DNA from: Actinernus sp. WN-2022
Lineage: Eukaryota > Cnidaria > Anthozoa > Actiniaria > Actinernidae
NCBI GenBank assembly: GCA_030867875.1
Contig: JAOWCC010001501.1
Span: forward strand, 27,362,792-27,426,791
DNA length: 64,000 nucleotides
Reading direction: 5' to 3'
Below are positions 26,501-38,500 of this stretch, in pieces. A program made the translations under genes and the position numbers. How positions within the stretch are numbered: the stretch's first letter is position 1; every line of letters starts with the position of its first letter. Below the pieces are notes generated by a model, which had not been told where the DNA came from, ran no database searches, and saw only the letters and a list, made by a program, of their open reading frames with translations.

Positions 26501-29500
26501 TTTTGAATTGCTCCCGTGATTGGCTCATTGCATTTTGAATTGCTCCCGTGATTGGCTCATTGCATTTTGAATTGCTCCCGTGATTGGCTCATTGCATTTT
26601 GAATTGCTCCCGTGATTGGCTCATTGCATTTTGAATTGCTCCCGTGATTGGCTCATTGCATTTTGAATTGCTCCCGTGATTGGCTCATTGCATTTTGAAT
26701 TGCTCCCGTGATTGGCTCATTGCATTTTGAATTGCTCCCGTGATTGGCTCATTGCATTTTGAATTGCTCCCGTGATTGGCTCTGTAATTACTTTTGTTTT
26801 GGTTTTACAACATCCAGTATAACCGTGATTTTAAATCATGATTAAAGTCCCTGACAATTTGTTTTGTGACTGCACAGTTTAGTCTTGGTTGAGTGACGAG
26901 TTGTAGTTTTTATTCATGTGGATTCCCTATCTCAGGTCACAACAAAGCCAGGGATGTAGATAATTTTAGAGGTAATTTGACCAGTCACACATGTACATGT
27001 AGTTATGAGAGGGGCCATTTTATTATGATATCATGGTGTTCTTTGCTTATTTTCTGCTCAAAGCCAGGCCATTCTTGAAAACAAATTAATGCTTCTGAAG
27101 ACTAATAGACGATATAATTATTACAGTTGCATCTACATGTACATGTACAGAAATAGCAGTTCAGTGGTGTTGACCCAAATGCCTCAATTCGATGTAATGA
27201 AGTTCCATTGAAACCGTCATTCTTGTAGTGACACCAACACCCTTTTAAACAAGCACAGCTAATTTATGTGCACATTTTGAATAGCGCTTCATTACATTGA
27301 AGTGAGGTGTTTGGGTCAATACCACGGAATTAAACTGCTATTCATAGACTCAACTGTAATATCTCCTTAATTACATGTAGTATAACTGCCACTTGGTCGT
27401 GAAAAGTGCTGGGTTTTTCTCTCGTGATTTTTAGCCAACTTCAACAGGTCTTAGACAATCAAAAATCAAACTTGTTTTTGCAGAATTACTCTAAATATCA
27501 TGAACATTTATAGAACCAAATACAAAAAGGGTTAGGGGCACTTTACCTTATAATAGGAAATTAACGCTCGTGTCAATTAAGGTATTTGAAATTAACGCGA
27601 CTTAAATTAACGCGAATAGGAGGGGAAATTACTTCCGAATAAAGGAAATTAACGCGAAAGAGGAGGTAAAATTTCAAAATGAAGGAAATTAACGCGATTG
27701 ACACAACGTTTTTGGCCGAAATACAAGAAGCAGATGTCGAGAACTGCTCTTCTGGAGAGAAGTGTCTATCGTACGACCTCCTTATAAGGAAGCACAGTAG
27801 GCCACCATAGGTACGTGTAGAGGGTCACTAAAGTACGTGAGAGAGGTCACTGATGCACGCACAGGAGACTCGTCCCAGCTTTCGATTGACCGTGAATTTT
27901 CCAAAATGGCGTAGGAAAGCGGCCATGAATCTTTTCTAGTCCCACTCGTTTAATCAACCATTTTGAAACTTTCAGCCTCACAAACTAAGTAGAGACTTAT
28001 TCCCTTTTACCGAAACTTCACATGCACTAACACTAAACCCTAACCCGTAACATAAACATAAACATAAACCTAACCCTAACCGTCAGTAAACAAGTTCCCA
28101 GGTAAACGACGAGGTCTCACCTACCTAGAGCTAGGGTTCACAGGTAAACGTGTTCTCACTGGCCTTGGGCTAGGATTTATAGACAAACGACGAGTTTTAA
28201 TCAAAATATAGAAGGAAACAAATCCAGCATCGATGCTCGATCTGTGACTAATTTTAATACATAACACTACCCGCAAACTGCGCATCTCCTGTGCGTACTT
28301 CAGTGACCCTCTACACGTACATCCTTATAAGGAAGTCGTACGACAGATACTCTTGCTTCTGGAAGCGAGAATGAACTAGAACTATTGTAACCGATATACT
28401 TTTAGGCTTTTACATTGTAAAAAAATGAAATACAGTGTGCAGAAAACAGAAAGCCATTGTTTCCTAGGTGTAAAATGTGTCTGTACAGCATCCAGAATTT
28501 GGGGTTATAATAATGGTAATTATAAAGGTCGCGGAAATTAACGCTCCACTTAATTAATGTTGCCGAAATTAACGCTCACAAAAATTAACGCGAATTTTAA
28601 AGATTCACTTTAATTTCATGGAGCGTTAATTCCCCATAACAAAGCTACATGTAAGTGCTTAATATATCATTTTGTATTTCTCCATAAGGTGTCCATTTTC
28701 CTCAAAGATAAAGTACAAAATGCCAATGGCAAATTTGTTCTCTCTACTGATGGTCCGGTGCCGTGGGATGCAGAGGTACCAGGAGCAATAAGGTACAAAT
28801 GCGTTATTATATTACAGGTAACTATACCTCCAGGGGATCTAAGTCTTGTAAACTTGTTGTCTGTTAATGGGAGGAGTGCAATCACGTGGTTGTACTGGAT
28901 GGCAAAAATATGACTTCATATTTAAATGCACTTGAGATACCAACAAACTCACATATGGCGCCGCGTCCGGGATTCGAACCTGGGTCACAGAAGTGAGAGG
29001 CGAAGTGCTTAACCATTGCGCCACCCCGGCTCCCAAATGATGTCCAGCTTAACGCAGTGGCACTCATAAAATCTTATTCTGTTATTCCGACAAATATCAC
29101 CACTGTTTTACTGAGCCTTCTCGCAAGCTTGGTGTCTGGGTTCCAAGAGAACGAAAACCTGTTAATGCGTCAGTTTATCAACGGTAAGCAGTTTTTCCTA
29201 ACTTTGAGGCCACTAAAATTGTCGAAGTTTAGTTTTTTCATTTTTATTTTTCGAATTCTGCTATACAGAATCGATGTAAAAAATAACAGTTTTGGGGTTA
29301 TAGGTACTTTAAGCTGATTTTTTCACTCACGTCTTCAATTAATGTATAGCAAAGCTTCGTGTTGTATGCGAGTGTGTGCAGGTAGAGAAGCCATAATGTA
29401 CTGCTTGGAAACCTTTTTAATATTGCCCACCTTTAGCAGAAGCATTCCCTTGCATCATGCAGCCGATAGACCAATATTGTGGCATCGAAATATATTAGCA

Positions 29501-32500
29501 ATAACCTATTTGTGCCCTGATATTTCGTCTGCGGACATTATCTGTTCCGAGAAGAGAACAGTTTCCGAGAGCGAAGCTATCAGGGCATATTTCGATGCCA
29601 TAATGTAGGTTATTGTTGTTATCATCCTTCAAATATTTTCTTTGACGCGCCCTTACGCTCACAGGGGTTGTATTGCTGAAAATATCAGGTCACGTGACGC
29701 ATTCTACCAATCACGCGCGAGAAAATATTTGATGAGTTATAAGAACTGATACTTGTCTTTGGAAGTTATCTGTTCCTCGAAATCGACTCACAGTTTTTCT
29801 CAAGCTTTGCTCTCTGAAACTGTTTGCTTTTGAAACAGATAATATCCTCGGCCAAATACATTTAATTCAACAGCACAAGTAGATAACCCATAACAAAAAT
29901 TCTATCACGCGTTTTGGTAAAATGACAAATATCAGTGATTATAACCCATCAAATATTTTCTCTCGCGCGTGATTGGTTGAATGCGTCACGTGACCCAATA
30001 TTTTCTCTCCGTGAGCGGGAAATATCAGCGAATACAACCCCTGTGAGCGTACAAGTGCGCGTGAAAGGAAATATTTGAAGGATGATTTTTATTTGTTTTT
30101 ATTTTATTTTAGATATTTTAACAGGAACATCCAGTTTAGCCTAGGGCTAGTTTAAATACAGTCCTGTATAAAATAAATATGATTACAAAATAGAAAGATG
30201 CACTACAGTACATATAAATTACATATAATACAAGCATTACAAAATTTGACAGTATACGCTGTGATTATCTAGCGCTTGAAATGGCGCTTGGTCTTGGACA
30301 TAAACTCCTCGAGATTAGAGATTTGCCTTATTCTCAGGGGAAGTTGATTGAATGTGCGAGCTCCATTTATACGGAAGCTACCTTGGTACTTAATGGTTTT
30401 AAATAGAGGAACGCGCAATAAGTCTCGTGCCGAGTGCAGTAGCTATGAATTTCCCTGGCATGTTTGATTTCGCCAATGAGGTATTCTGCGGATGATAACA
30501 GCAACAACCTACATTCTGGCGTCGAAATATGCCCTACTATTTGTTCTTGGACATTATCTGAACCTCGAAGCTCACAGTTTCCCTCGAGCTTCGCTCTCGG
30601 GAACTGTTCTCTTCTCGGATCAGATAATGTCCGCGGACGATCAGGGCATATTTCGACGCCACAAATAGGTTATTGTATTTATACACCCCCTGTGAGTGTA
30701 GCGCACGCAAGGTATCCCATAAAAGAAAACATTTGAGGGATTACAAAGACAACAACCTACTTTGTGGCGTTAAAATATGAACTGATATTTGTCCTTGGAC
30801 ATTATCTGTTCGTCGAAACTCTCAGTTTTTCTCGACCTCTCGGAAACTGTTCGCTTCGCTCGGAAACTTCGCTTCGCTCTCAGAAACTGTCTGCTTCTTG
30901 GAACAGATAAGATCCTCGGACAAATATCAGTGCAATTTTCAACGCCACAAGTAGGTTGTTGTTATACATTATATATGTTGAATTTGTTTCCTCATTGTCA
31001 GGTATTTCGGCGTTGATGACCAAATAACCAAGACAACTCACTTCTCTACCAGCTGTCACCATCAATTGGCTGATAAACCAGGCTCCTTTGAACTTCTTGG
31101 TGATAGAGTTATCAAACTGGGAACTAACATGTGCGTGCATATCTTTTACAGTGCGACTACTGTAACTGGGACCACTTAGACAGTGAGAACCAAACACATT
31201 GCAGAACGAAAACAAAGCATTCCAACTTACACACGCCAATGGCTTAATTCAATAGATTTCAACTTCAAAACTAGTCCACCAAATTTGCCTTTTTCCGGAT
31301 CGAAGCTCGAGCAAGTTGAAATGCTTTATCTTGTATTCGACACTGATTGGCTCAAATAACTGTAAGTTGGAATGCTTTGTTTTCATTCTACGATGTGATT
31401 GGTCCTCGTTGTCAAAGTGGTCCTGTGATTGGTCCTCGTTGTCTAAGTGGTCCCAGGTACAGGCGATATGTGAATGCCAACGAATACTAAGTCAAACATA
31501 GAATTTGATACGTTTGAAACAGTCAACGTTTTTGATGGTTCGAAAATTGCACTATTCTGGAGGTAATATTTAATTTCTTTCGGCCATTAAAGTTTATAAT
31601 AATTAACGATAAAAACTGTTCTTTATACTGTAACATACAATGTAGTTCTGATTCTTCGTTTGCACGTGACGTCATCACGGTGTCATCAAAAACGTAAACT
31701 CTAAACTATACATCCTGAAAAGCTGTGTCTTTAACATGTTGTAGATATCCTTGGTGTAAGTCCTTAGATGAAATTTCAGGTCTGTATGATGTTTTGCTGA
31801 GTTTATACAGATGTTTGAATTATGTCCCAACAAACCTTCACGTGTTTCAGACTAGTAATGAAAATCGATAAATGTGTGCCAAATTAAAGGTTTATGGCTT
31901 TATAAATGTTGAGAAGTTCGGTTTAATGGGACTCTTATTGAAACCAAATCAAATGGATAAAATATTCGCCTTATTTAAGACTGAAGTTTTGGCAGCCATC
32001 TTGGTGGTTCAAAGTATCCAACAACTTATGTTATTTGTTTGCCCAAAACTTTGAAATGAGATGTAGTTTTGATCTCTATTCAAGTTCAAAAACATTTTAT
32101 TACATTTGGGGATCAAAAAAATTGTATGCAACATCATTAGAAATCAAGAATAGAGTACATGTAGGCTTTCGAGAGTTGAGCAGAAGCGAATGTTTCAAAT
32201 TAGTCAACGTTTCTGATTGATTTCTGATTGGACAGCTTTTAGCATGCGCATGCAAAAGTTAGTGGACTATCTTTCCCGCGACTTTCCAGTCTACGGAGCG
32301 GCCGAAAGAGGCTGGGACTGGACTAACACGACTCTTGCTTGTCAGTTGACCTTGTATCTACGAGTTCTCCATTTTCTGGGACTGGACTAACATGACTCTT
32401 GCTAGTCAGTTGACCTTGTATCCACGAGTTCTACATTTTCTGGGACTGGACTAACATGACTCTCGCTAGTCAGTTGACCTTGTATCCACGAGTTCTCCAT

Positions 32501-35500
32501 TTTCTGGGACTGGACTAACATGACTCTCGCTAGTCAGTTGACATTGTATCCACGAGTTCTCCATTTTCTGGGACTGGACTAACATGACTCTCGCTAGTCA
32601 GTTGACCTTGTATCCACAAGTTCTCCATTTTCTGGGACTGGACTAACATGACTCTCGCTAATCAGTTGACCTTGTATCCACAAGTTCTCCATTTTCTGGG
32701 ACTGGACTAACATGACTCTTGCTAGTCAGTTGACATTGTATCCACGAGTTCTCCATTTTCTGGGACTGGACTAACATGACTCTCGCTAGTCAGTTGACCT
32801 TGTATCCACGAGTTCTCCATTTTCTGGGACTGGACTAACATGACTCTTGCTAATCAGTTGACCTTGTATCCACGGGTTATCCATTTTGAGGCTACGTCTT
32901 GTGTTATTATCATTGTAATATGCACAAAGCATGCTTGTAGTATATTGATATAATATAAATACTTTATTTGTTTGATTGAAATTATTAGAAATTACAGTGT
33001 ATACAGCTATTTCAATTAATGTTGCATGGGAGATAGGGAATGCGACATTAGCAGGGCTCAAAATAGCGACCTGCCAATGGCCAAAAAGCAGGCCTATTGT
33101 TAGGAATGGCAGGTGAACATATGCTTGGAAATGATGTAAAACACTTGATGGCCTGCCAAAGAAAAAGAAATGTAGGTCATATTTTATTTATATTTCGAGG
33201 CCTGATTAGGGAATGCATCATTAGGGAATGATTATAATTTGACTATAAGACTAATTTAAAAACCTATGGATGCCGAGCATTTTCAGTAGCTGCTCCCAGG
33301 TTATGGAACGAACTACCAATAGACATTAGATCGAGTAGCAATGTGAATATTTTTAAATCTAAGCTTAAAACATATCTTTTTAAACGTGCATATAATTTAT
33401 AGCTTGTGTTTTTACTAGCTTTTATAGCCAATTTGTTTGTTATATTGTTTAAGTTCAATTGTAAATCTATTTTAATTCTTAGCTTAAGCCATAATTAGTT
33501 CTATGATTGTATAGTTAGCCATTAACACATTTTTTTTGATTTTTACTTGTATTGTAAAGCACTTAGAACAGAAATGTATAAGTGCTATATAAATATTATT
33601 ATTATTATTATTACCATTACCATTACCATTACCATTATTATTACCATTACCATTATTATTACCATTACCATTATTATTACCATTACCATTATTATTACCA
33701 TTACCATTACCATTACCATTACCATCACCATTATTACCATTACCATTATTACCATTACCATTATTACCATTACCATTATTCCATTACCATTATTACCATT
33801 ACCATTATTACCCATTATTATTACCATTACCATTATTATACACGACTTTCATAATGGCTGCCTCCTAATTTGCATAATTTGGAAGATAAATCTGTAGAGG
33901 GAAACCAATGCTACCACATGAAAGATCGCATTAAAACTAGTAGTTGTTTTGAGTTTTAGGGAATTGTGGAGAATTGCTGTTGAGCTATGAGCATTTCTAA
34001 TGCAGAAAAACATGAAAGCGAGGCTATAAAGGCCTCCGTTGTTTTTCTCATACAAATCTCTCTAATTTCAACTGGCTGTAACTTCATTGCTTTTTAAGCT
34101 ACAGCATTCAACTTTCACAAGTTCACTAATGTCGACATGCTCTTTCACATGGCAATGTTCATATTTTCTATAAATGTGGATAAACAACCGAAACGGGAAA
34201 TCACATATGCAAATTAGGAGGCGGCCATTATGAAAGTCGTGTATTTCCATTATCATTATTACCATTATTATTACCATTACCATTATTACTACCATTATTA
34301 GTACCATTACCGTTATTGCCATTACCATTATTATTAGTACTATTACCATTACCATTATTATTATTACCATTACCATTATTATTATTACCATTACCATTAC
34401 CACCATTATTACCATTACCACCATTATTACCATTATTACCATTATTACCATTACATTACCATTATTACCATTACATTACCATTATTACCATTACCATTAC
34501 CATTATTATTACCATTACCATTATTATTACCATTACCATTATTACCATTACCATTATTACCAGTACCATTATTACCAGTACCATTATTACCAGTACCAGT
34601 ACCATTACTATTACAATTATTATTACCATTATTATTACCATTATTATTACCATTACCATTATTATTATTACCATTACCATTATTATTAATGGGGCATTAG
34701 GGTATTCCAGACCGAAACAACTATGGTTATGAGTTATACGACCTGGACGACTTAGCTTATGGTTTATTTATCCATTTTTAGCCTGTACAGTCGTCCGACG
34801 TTTTAAAAATGCCTTATTCCCTAATCACATAGGCCCTAATACCCTATTCCCTAATGTCCTATTTCCTATCTCCCAGACAACATTCATTGAAATAGCTGTA
34901 TATGTGTTTCACGTAATAGGTACACAGCATCAAGGCCCATAGAAATGTCCAGCACAGTCAGTTTGCCGAACGTCAAGAAAGCACTAGGTAGCGGGAGCAC
35001 CATTTCCGTACAGTCTGAGATGGTAAATATAGACTTGGAGAGCTCTGCATACACTTGATATCACATAGCGGAATTACACGATGCTGCAAAGACACGAGGT
35101 TAAGCCTGATTAACGCAATCTACGCAAGCATAGTCTATATGCAAGCAACATTCGCAGACTCTGTGCCGGAGTCGTGAGATAAGAACAAGCGCCGCTAATG
35201 ATCAATGCATTACTGCGTCTGCGTATGTTGCTTGCGGTTATCGTTATGTCGCTAGTAAGGACCAGGCTTTAGTCAATGATCAATGCATTACTGTGTTTGT
35301 GTATGTTGCTTGTGCTTATGTCGCTAGTAAGGACTAGGCTTTAGTCAATGATCAATGCACTACTGTGTTTGTGTATGTTGCTTGTGCTTATGTCGCTAGT
35401 AAGGACTAGGCTTTAGTCAATGATCAATGCATTACTGTGTTTGTGTATGTTGCTTGTGCTTATGCTAATGTCGCTAGTGAGGACTAGGCTTTAGTCAATG

Positions 35501-38500
35501 ATCAATGCATTACTGTGTTTGTGTATGTTGCTTGTGCTTATGCTAATGTCGCTAGTGAGGACTAGGTTTTAGTCAATGATCAATGCATTACTGTGTTTGT
35601 GTATGTTGCTTGTGCTTATGCTAATGTCGCTAGTGAGGACTAGGCTTTAGTCAATGATCAATGCATTACTGTGTTTGTGTATGTTGCTTGTGCTTATGCT
35701 AATGTCGCTAGTGAGGACTAGGCTTTAGTCAATGATCAATGCATTACTGTGTTTGTGTATGTTGCTTGTGCTTATGTCGCTAGTAAGGACTAGGCTTTAG
35801 TCAATGATCAATGCACTTTAACAAATTGAAGTTAGTTTTTTATGTGTCTGTCCTAATATTGACAATGATTTTCGTCATAACATGGTCAAAATAGCTGTGG
35901 ATCCACGAGGCGTCTTCGCCGACTTCAATTTGTTTTTTACAACAACAAAACACTTTTAGCTTCAAACAAGTGTGTACAAACTGCCTTTCGAGTCGAAAAG
36001 TCCAAAACGTAAACACGTCTTTCTGCTTTCCCGAACTCTATAAAAATACATAATCTACTCTAAACTGTTTGTTTCTACTTAAGAACGTTATGTAAATATC
36101 CTGAATAAGAGATTTTAATCACGAACTAGAAGATTATGTATTTAATTCAATACAATTTCTCAGTTCTAGTTCTAAAAGATCGGTAGAACTTTTCACAAAG
36201 TTGATCACAAATTAGCCGAAAATGCTTTGTTCGACTCGAGAGAAAGCTCAAATTTTGACAAATGGCACCACAGAAGGAAGTTTGACTCACCGATTAACTT
36301 TTCCCAGTGATGAAATGCTTTTAAAATCGTCATTTTCTTGATTTTAGGAACAGATGTGTACACAACCTGAATTCACAAATCTCTGCAAAGCCCGCTTCGA
36401 AAGCCGGCCGCGCGTCTGTTAAAATATTGCATATGAAAATTAGCCAATCAGATTGCGAGAAAATTGGCGGTTGTTGTAAAAACTGTGTTTGTGTACATGT
36501 ATGTTGCTTCTGCTTATGTCGCTAGTGAGGTCTAGGCTTTAGTCAATGATCAATGCATTACTGTGTTTGTGTATGTTGCTTGCGCTTATCGTTATGTCGC
36601 TAGTGTGAACCCCATGCTTTAATTAATATTTAGACCCGCAGCCCGAATGGGCTATTTAACTCGTAGTCCATGATTGCGAGAGGTCTAATTGTTTTAGTAT
36701 AAACTAACTAGTCGGACAGTGGAAAATGATGGAAAGAAACAAATTAAGTTGAATTTGTTTTATTATTTCGTGAAAATGCGTGCGGTTTTTCTCTACCATG
36801 GGCTATCACAAATAGACCTATAGTAGCTAGCGTAGCCAATCAGAATGCAGGATTTGTTATAGTCCAGTAGTTGGTCTATACTAATACTCAAGAGCCAAAA
36901 CATTTCACGAGTGAGCGCAGCGAATATAAACTTCGCGTGATCATTATGTACCATGAAAAATATAAAATCATGTTTTCCTGGGATCATTTAAGTGCATGCA
37001 ATAGCTCACTAGTTCATGTACAAACTAGTGTAGGTCTGTCGGCGGGGAAGAAAAAACACTGAGTACTGTATCTTCGAAGCAAGGGTGGCCGAGTGGTGGG
37101 CACTTTGAGGTTCGATTCCCGGCGTCATGTGAGTTGAGAAAAACCTTTGCTTCGAGGGTTTTTCTCCGGGTTCTCCGGTCTTCCTCTCTCCACAAAAACC
37201 AACCTAAATTCCAATTGGATCTCTGAAAGCACGTGCACGCATAATACGAGCTAATTAAAGCTCCTCAGTACGTACTATGGGGGTCAATTATACGATTACG
37301 ATACTTATCTGGTGTAATCAACTAATATATTGTTTAAAAGAAAAACAAGAACGAAAAAAAAAAAAGAAAGAACAAAATTGTCACTTCCCACTGGCCAAGG
37401 TTTGGATCCGGGCCGTGCGCGCAGCGTGGTTCGGGCGCATGGGAAACCGGAAGCGTGGGAAACCGGAAGTCAGCCAATTTTTGATCTCATCCTAAATGTC
37501 GCGCGAGTCTTCGTCCCATGTGGGAGCTCCGCTAAAATTGTATTAGTTGATTATAGTGTTATAGTACATTTGAACATTCCAGAAGTTTGTTTAAATTGAT
37601 AGACTGTATAACTACTGTTCCTTTTATATCGCGAAAAGCATGACCAGAGTGAGAAGTCACGCGGCCAGAGTGATTGGGGAAGTGGGTCTTCTGCAGGATA
37701 CAATCACGTGGCTGTATTGGGTGGCAAAAATATCTGACTTCATCTATTTAAATGCACTTGTACGAGATCGAGAGTGTTATAAGCCAAACTTGTTTTCCAC
37801 TTCCAATCGATTGTCGATCTTTCTAAAACTACCATCCAGTATAAAAACCTTTCCCATCGGATCACGAGCTCAATATACCATTTTCGCTTGGCTCAATGTT
37901 GTCCATTTCAGATCACGTGACCATCCCCTTGTGTATTGTTTCTTTTATTTCTGGTTAACGCATGAGGAGATACATTGATATGGAAATACTTCGGACAAAG
38001 AATATGATTCTCGAAAGATTTGAAATGGACATCATTGAGCCAAGCGGAAAAGGTCTATTCATTCGTTATCGAAGTGATCAGCACGTGACTGTTTTCTCGC
38101 GTTTCTTTCCAATCCACGTTTATGGCCACGCGACTTCACCTGTTAATATTCTTCACGCTCGTAGCGTGGCATCTTTCTCGAGGGTTGTGTTTCAACTGAT
38201 TTTCACGCCATGAAAGAAACTGTTCTACAGTCTAGGACTTTTAACACTGTCTAACTTGGGTAATGCGTGGTATGTTTGTGCGATGTCTTCAGGATATTTG
38301 TGATAGCCCAAATCTACTGGCGAAAGAAGAGCTGAACCTGTTAGCACGTCTTGTTGGGGGAGGAGCAGGGACTTCTAAAGGTAAAAACACAAAAATAACT
38401 GATCACATTTCAGCTCCCTAATATTTAACAATTAGTGGCTGCAAGCTCGAGGCAATAATAATAATAGACTTTATTGGGTAAGAAATATAAGGCCCATTAT

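Larger units (their letters stand above)
33000..34902. mobile_element. 1.9-kb composite with TATACAGCTATTTCAA inverted ends
   Basis: TATACAGCTATTTCAATTAA at 33000 faces TTGAAATAGCTGTATA ending at 34902. The similarity runs inward about 48 bp, including GGGAGATAGGGAAT against ATTTCCTATCTCCCAG-type sequence. The interior holds a LINE 3' end, two ACCATT microsatellite blocks and another inserted element, so most of it was added later. A 242-bp relative with the same 16-bp ends lies at 51220-51461. The right end stops 17 bases before OSCP1 exon 8. Confidence 0.7.

Noticed and set aside
21999..26782. CRISPR-like regular repeats of 32 bp
   Set aside because: Units are head to tail with no unique spacers, and the setting is a eukaryotic intron. 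It is a minisatellite.
28962..29036. A functional tRNA gene on the minus strand
   Set aside because: A and B boxes are present but the acceptor stem does not close, and the same head occurs in other SINE copies.
31131..31190. Extension of OSCP1 exon 7 as a terminal exon ending in a TAG
   Set aside because: Reading through the donor gives an unconserved tail and loses the conserved C-terminal exons, while the GTGCGT donor joins in phase to exon 8.
33547..34732. Open frames of 80-138 codons on both strands, rich in Ile/Thr, Tyr/His or Val/Met
   Set aside because: They are translations of the ACCATT microsatellite with no start context, domain or conservation.
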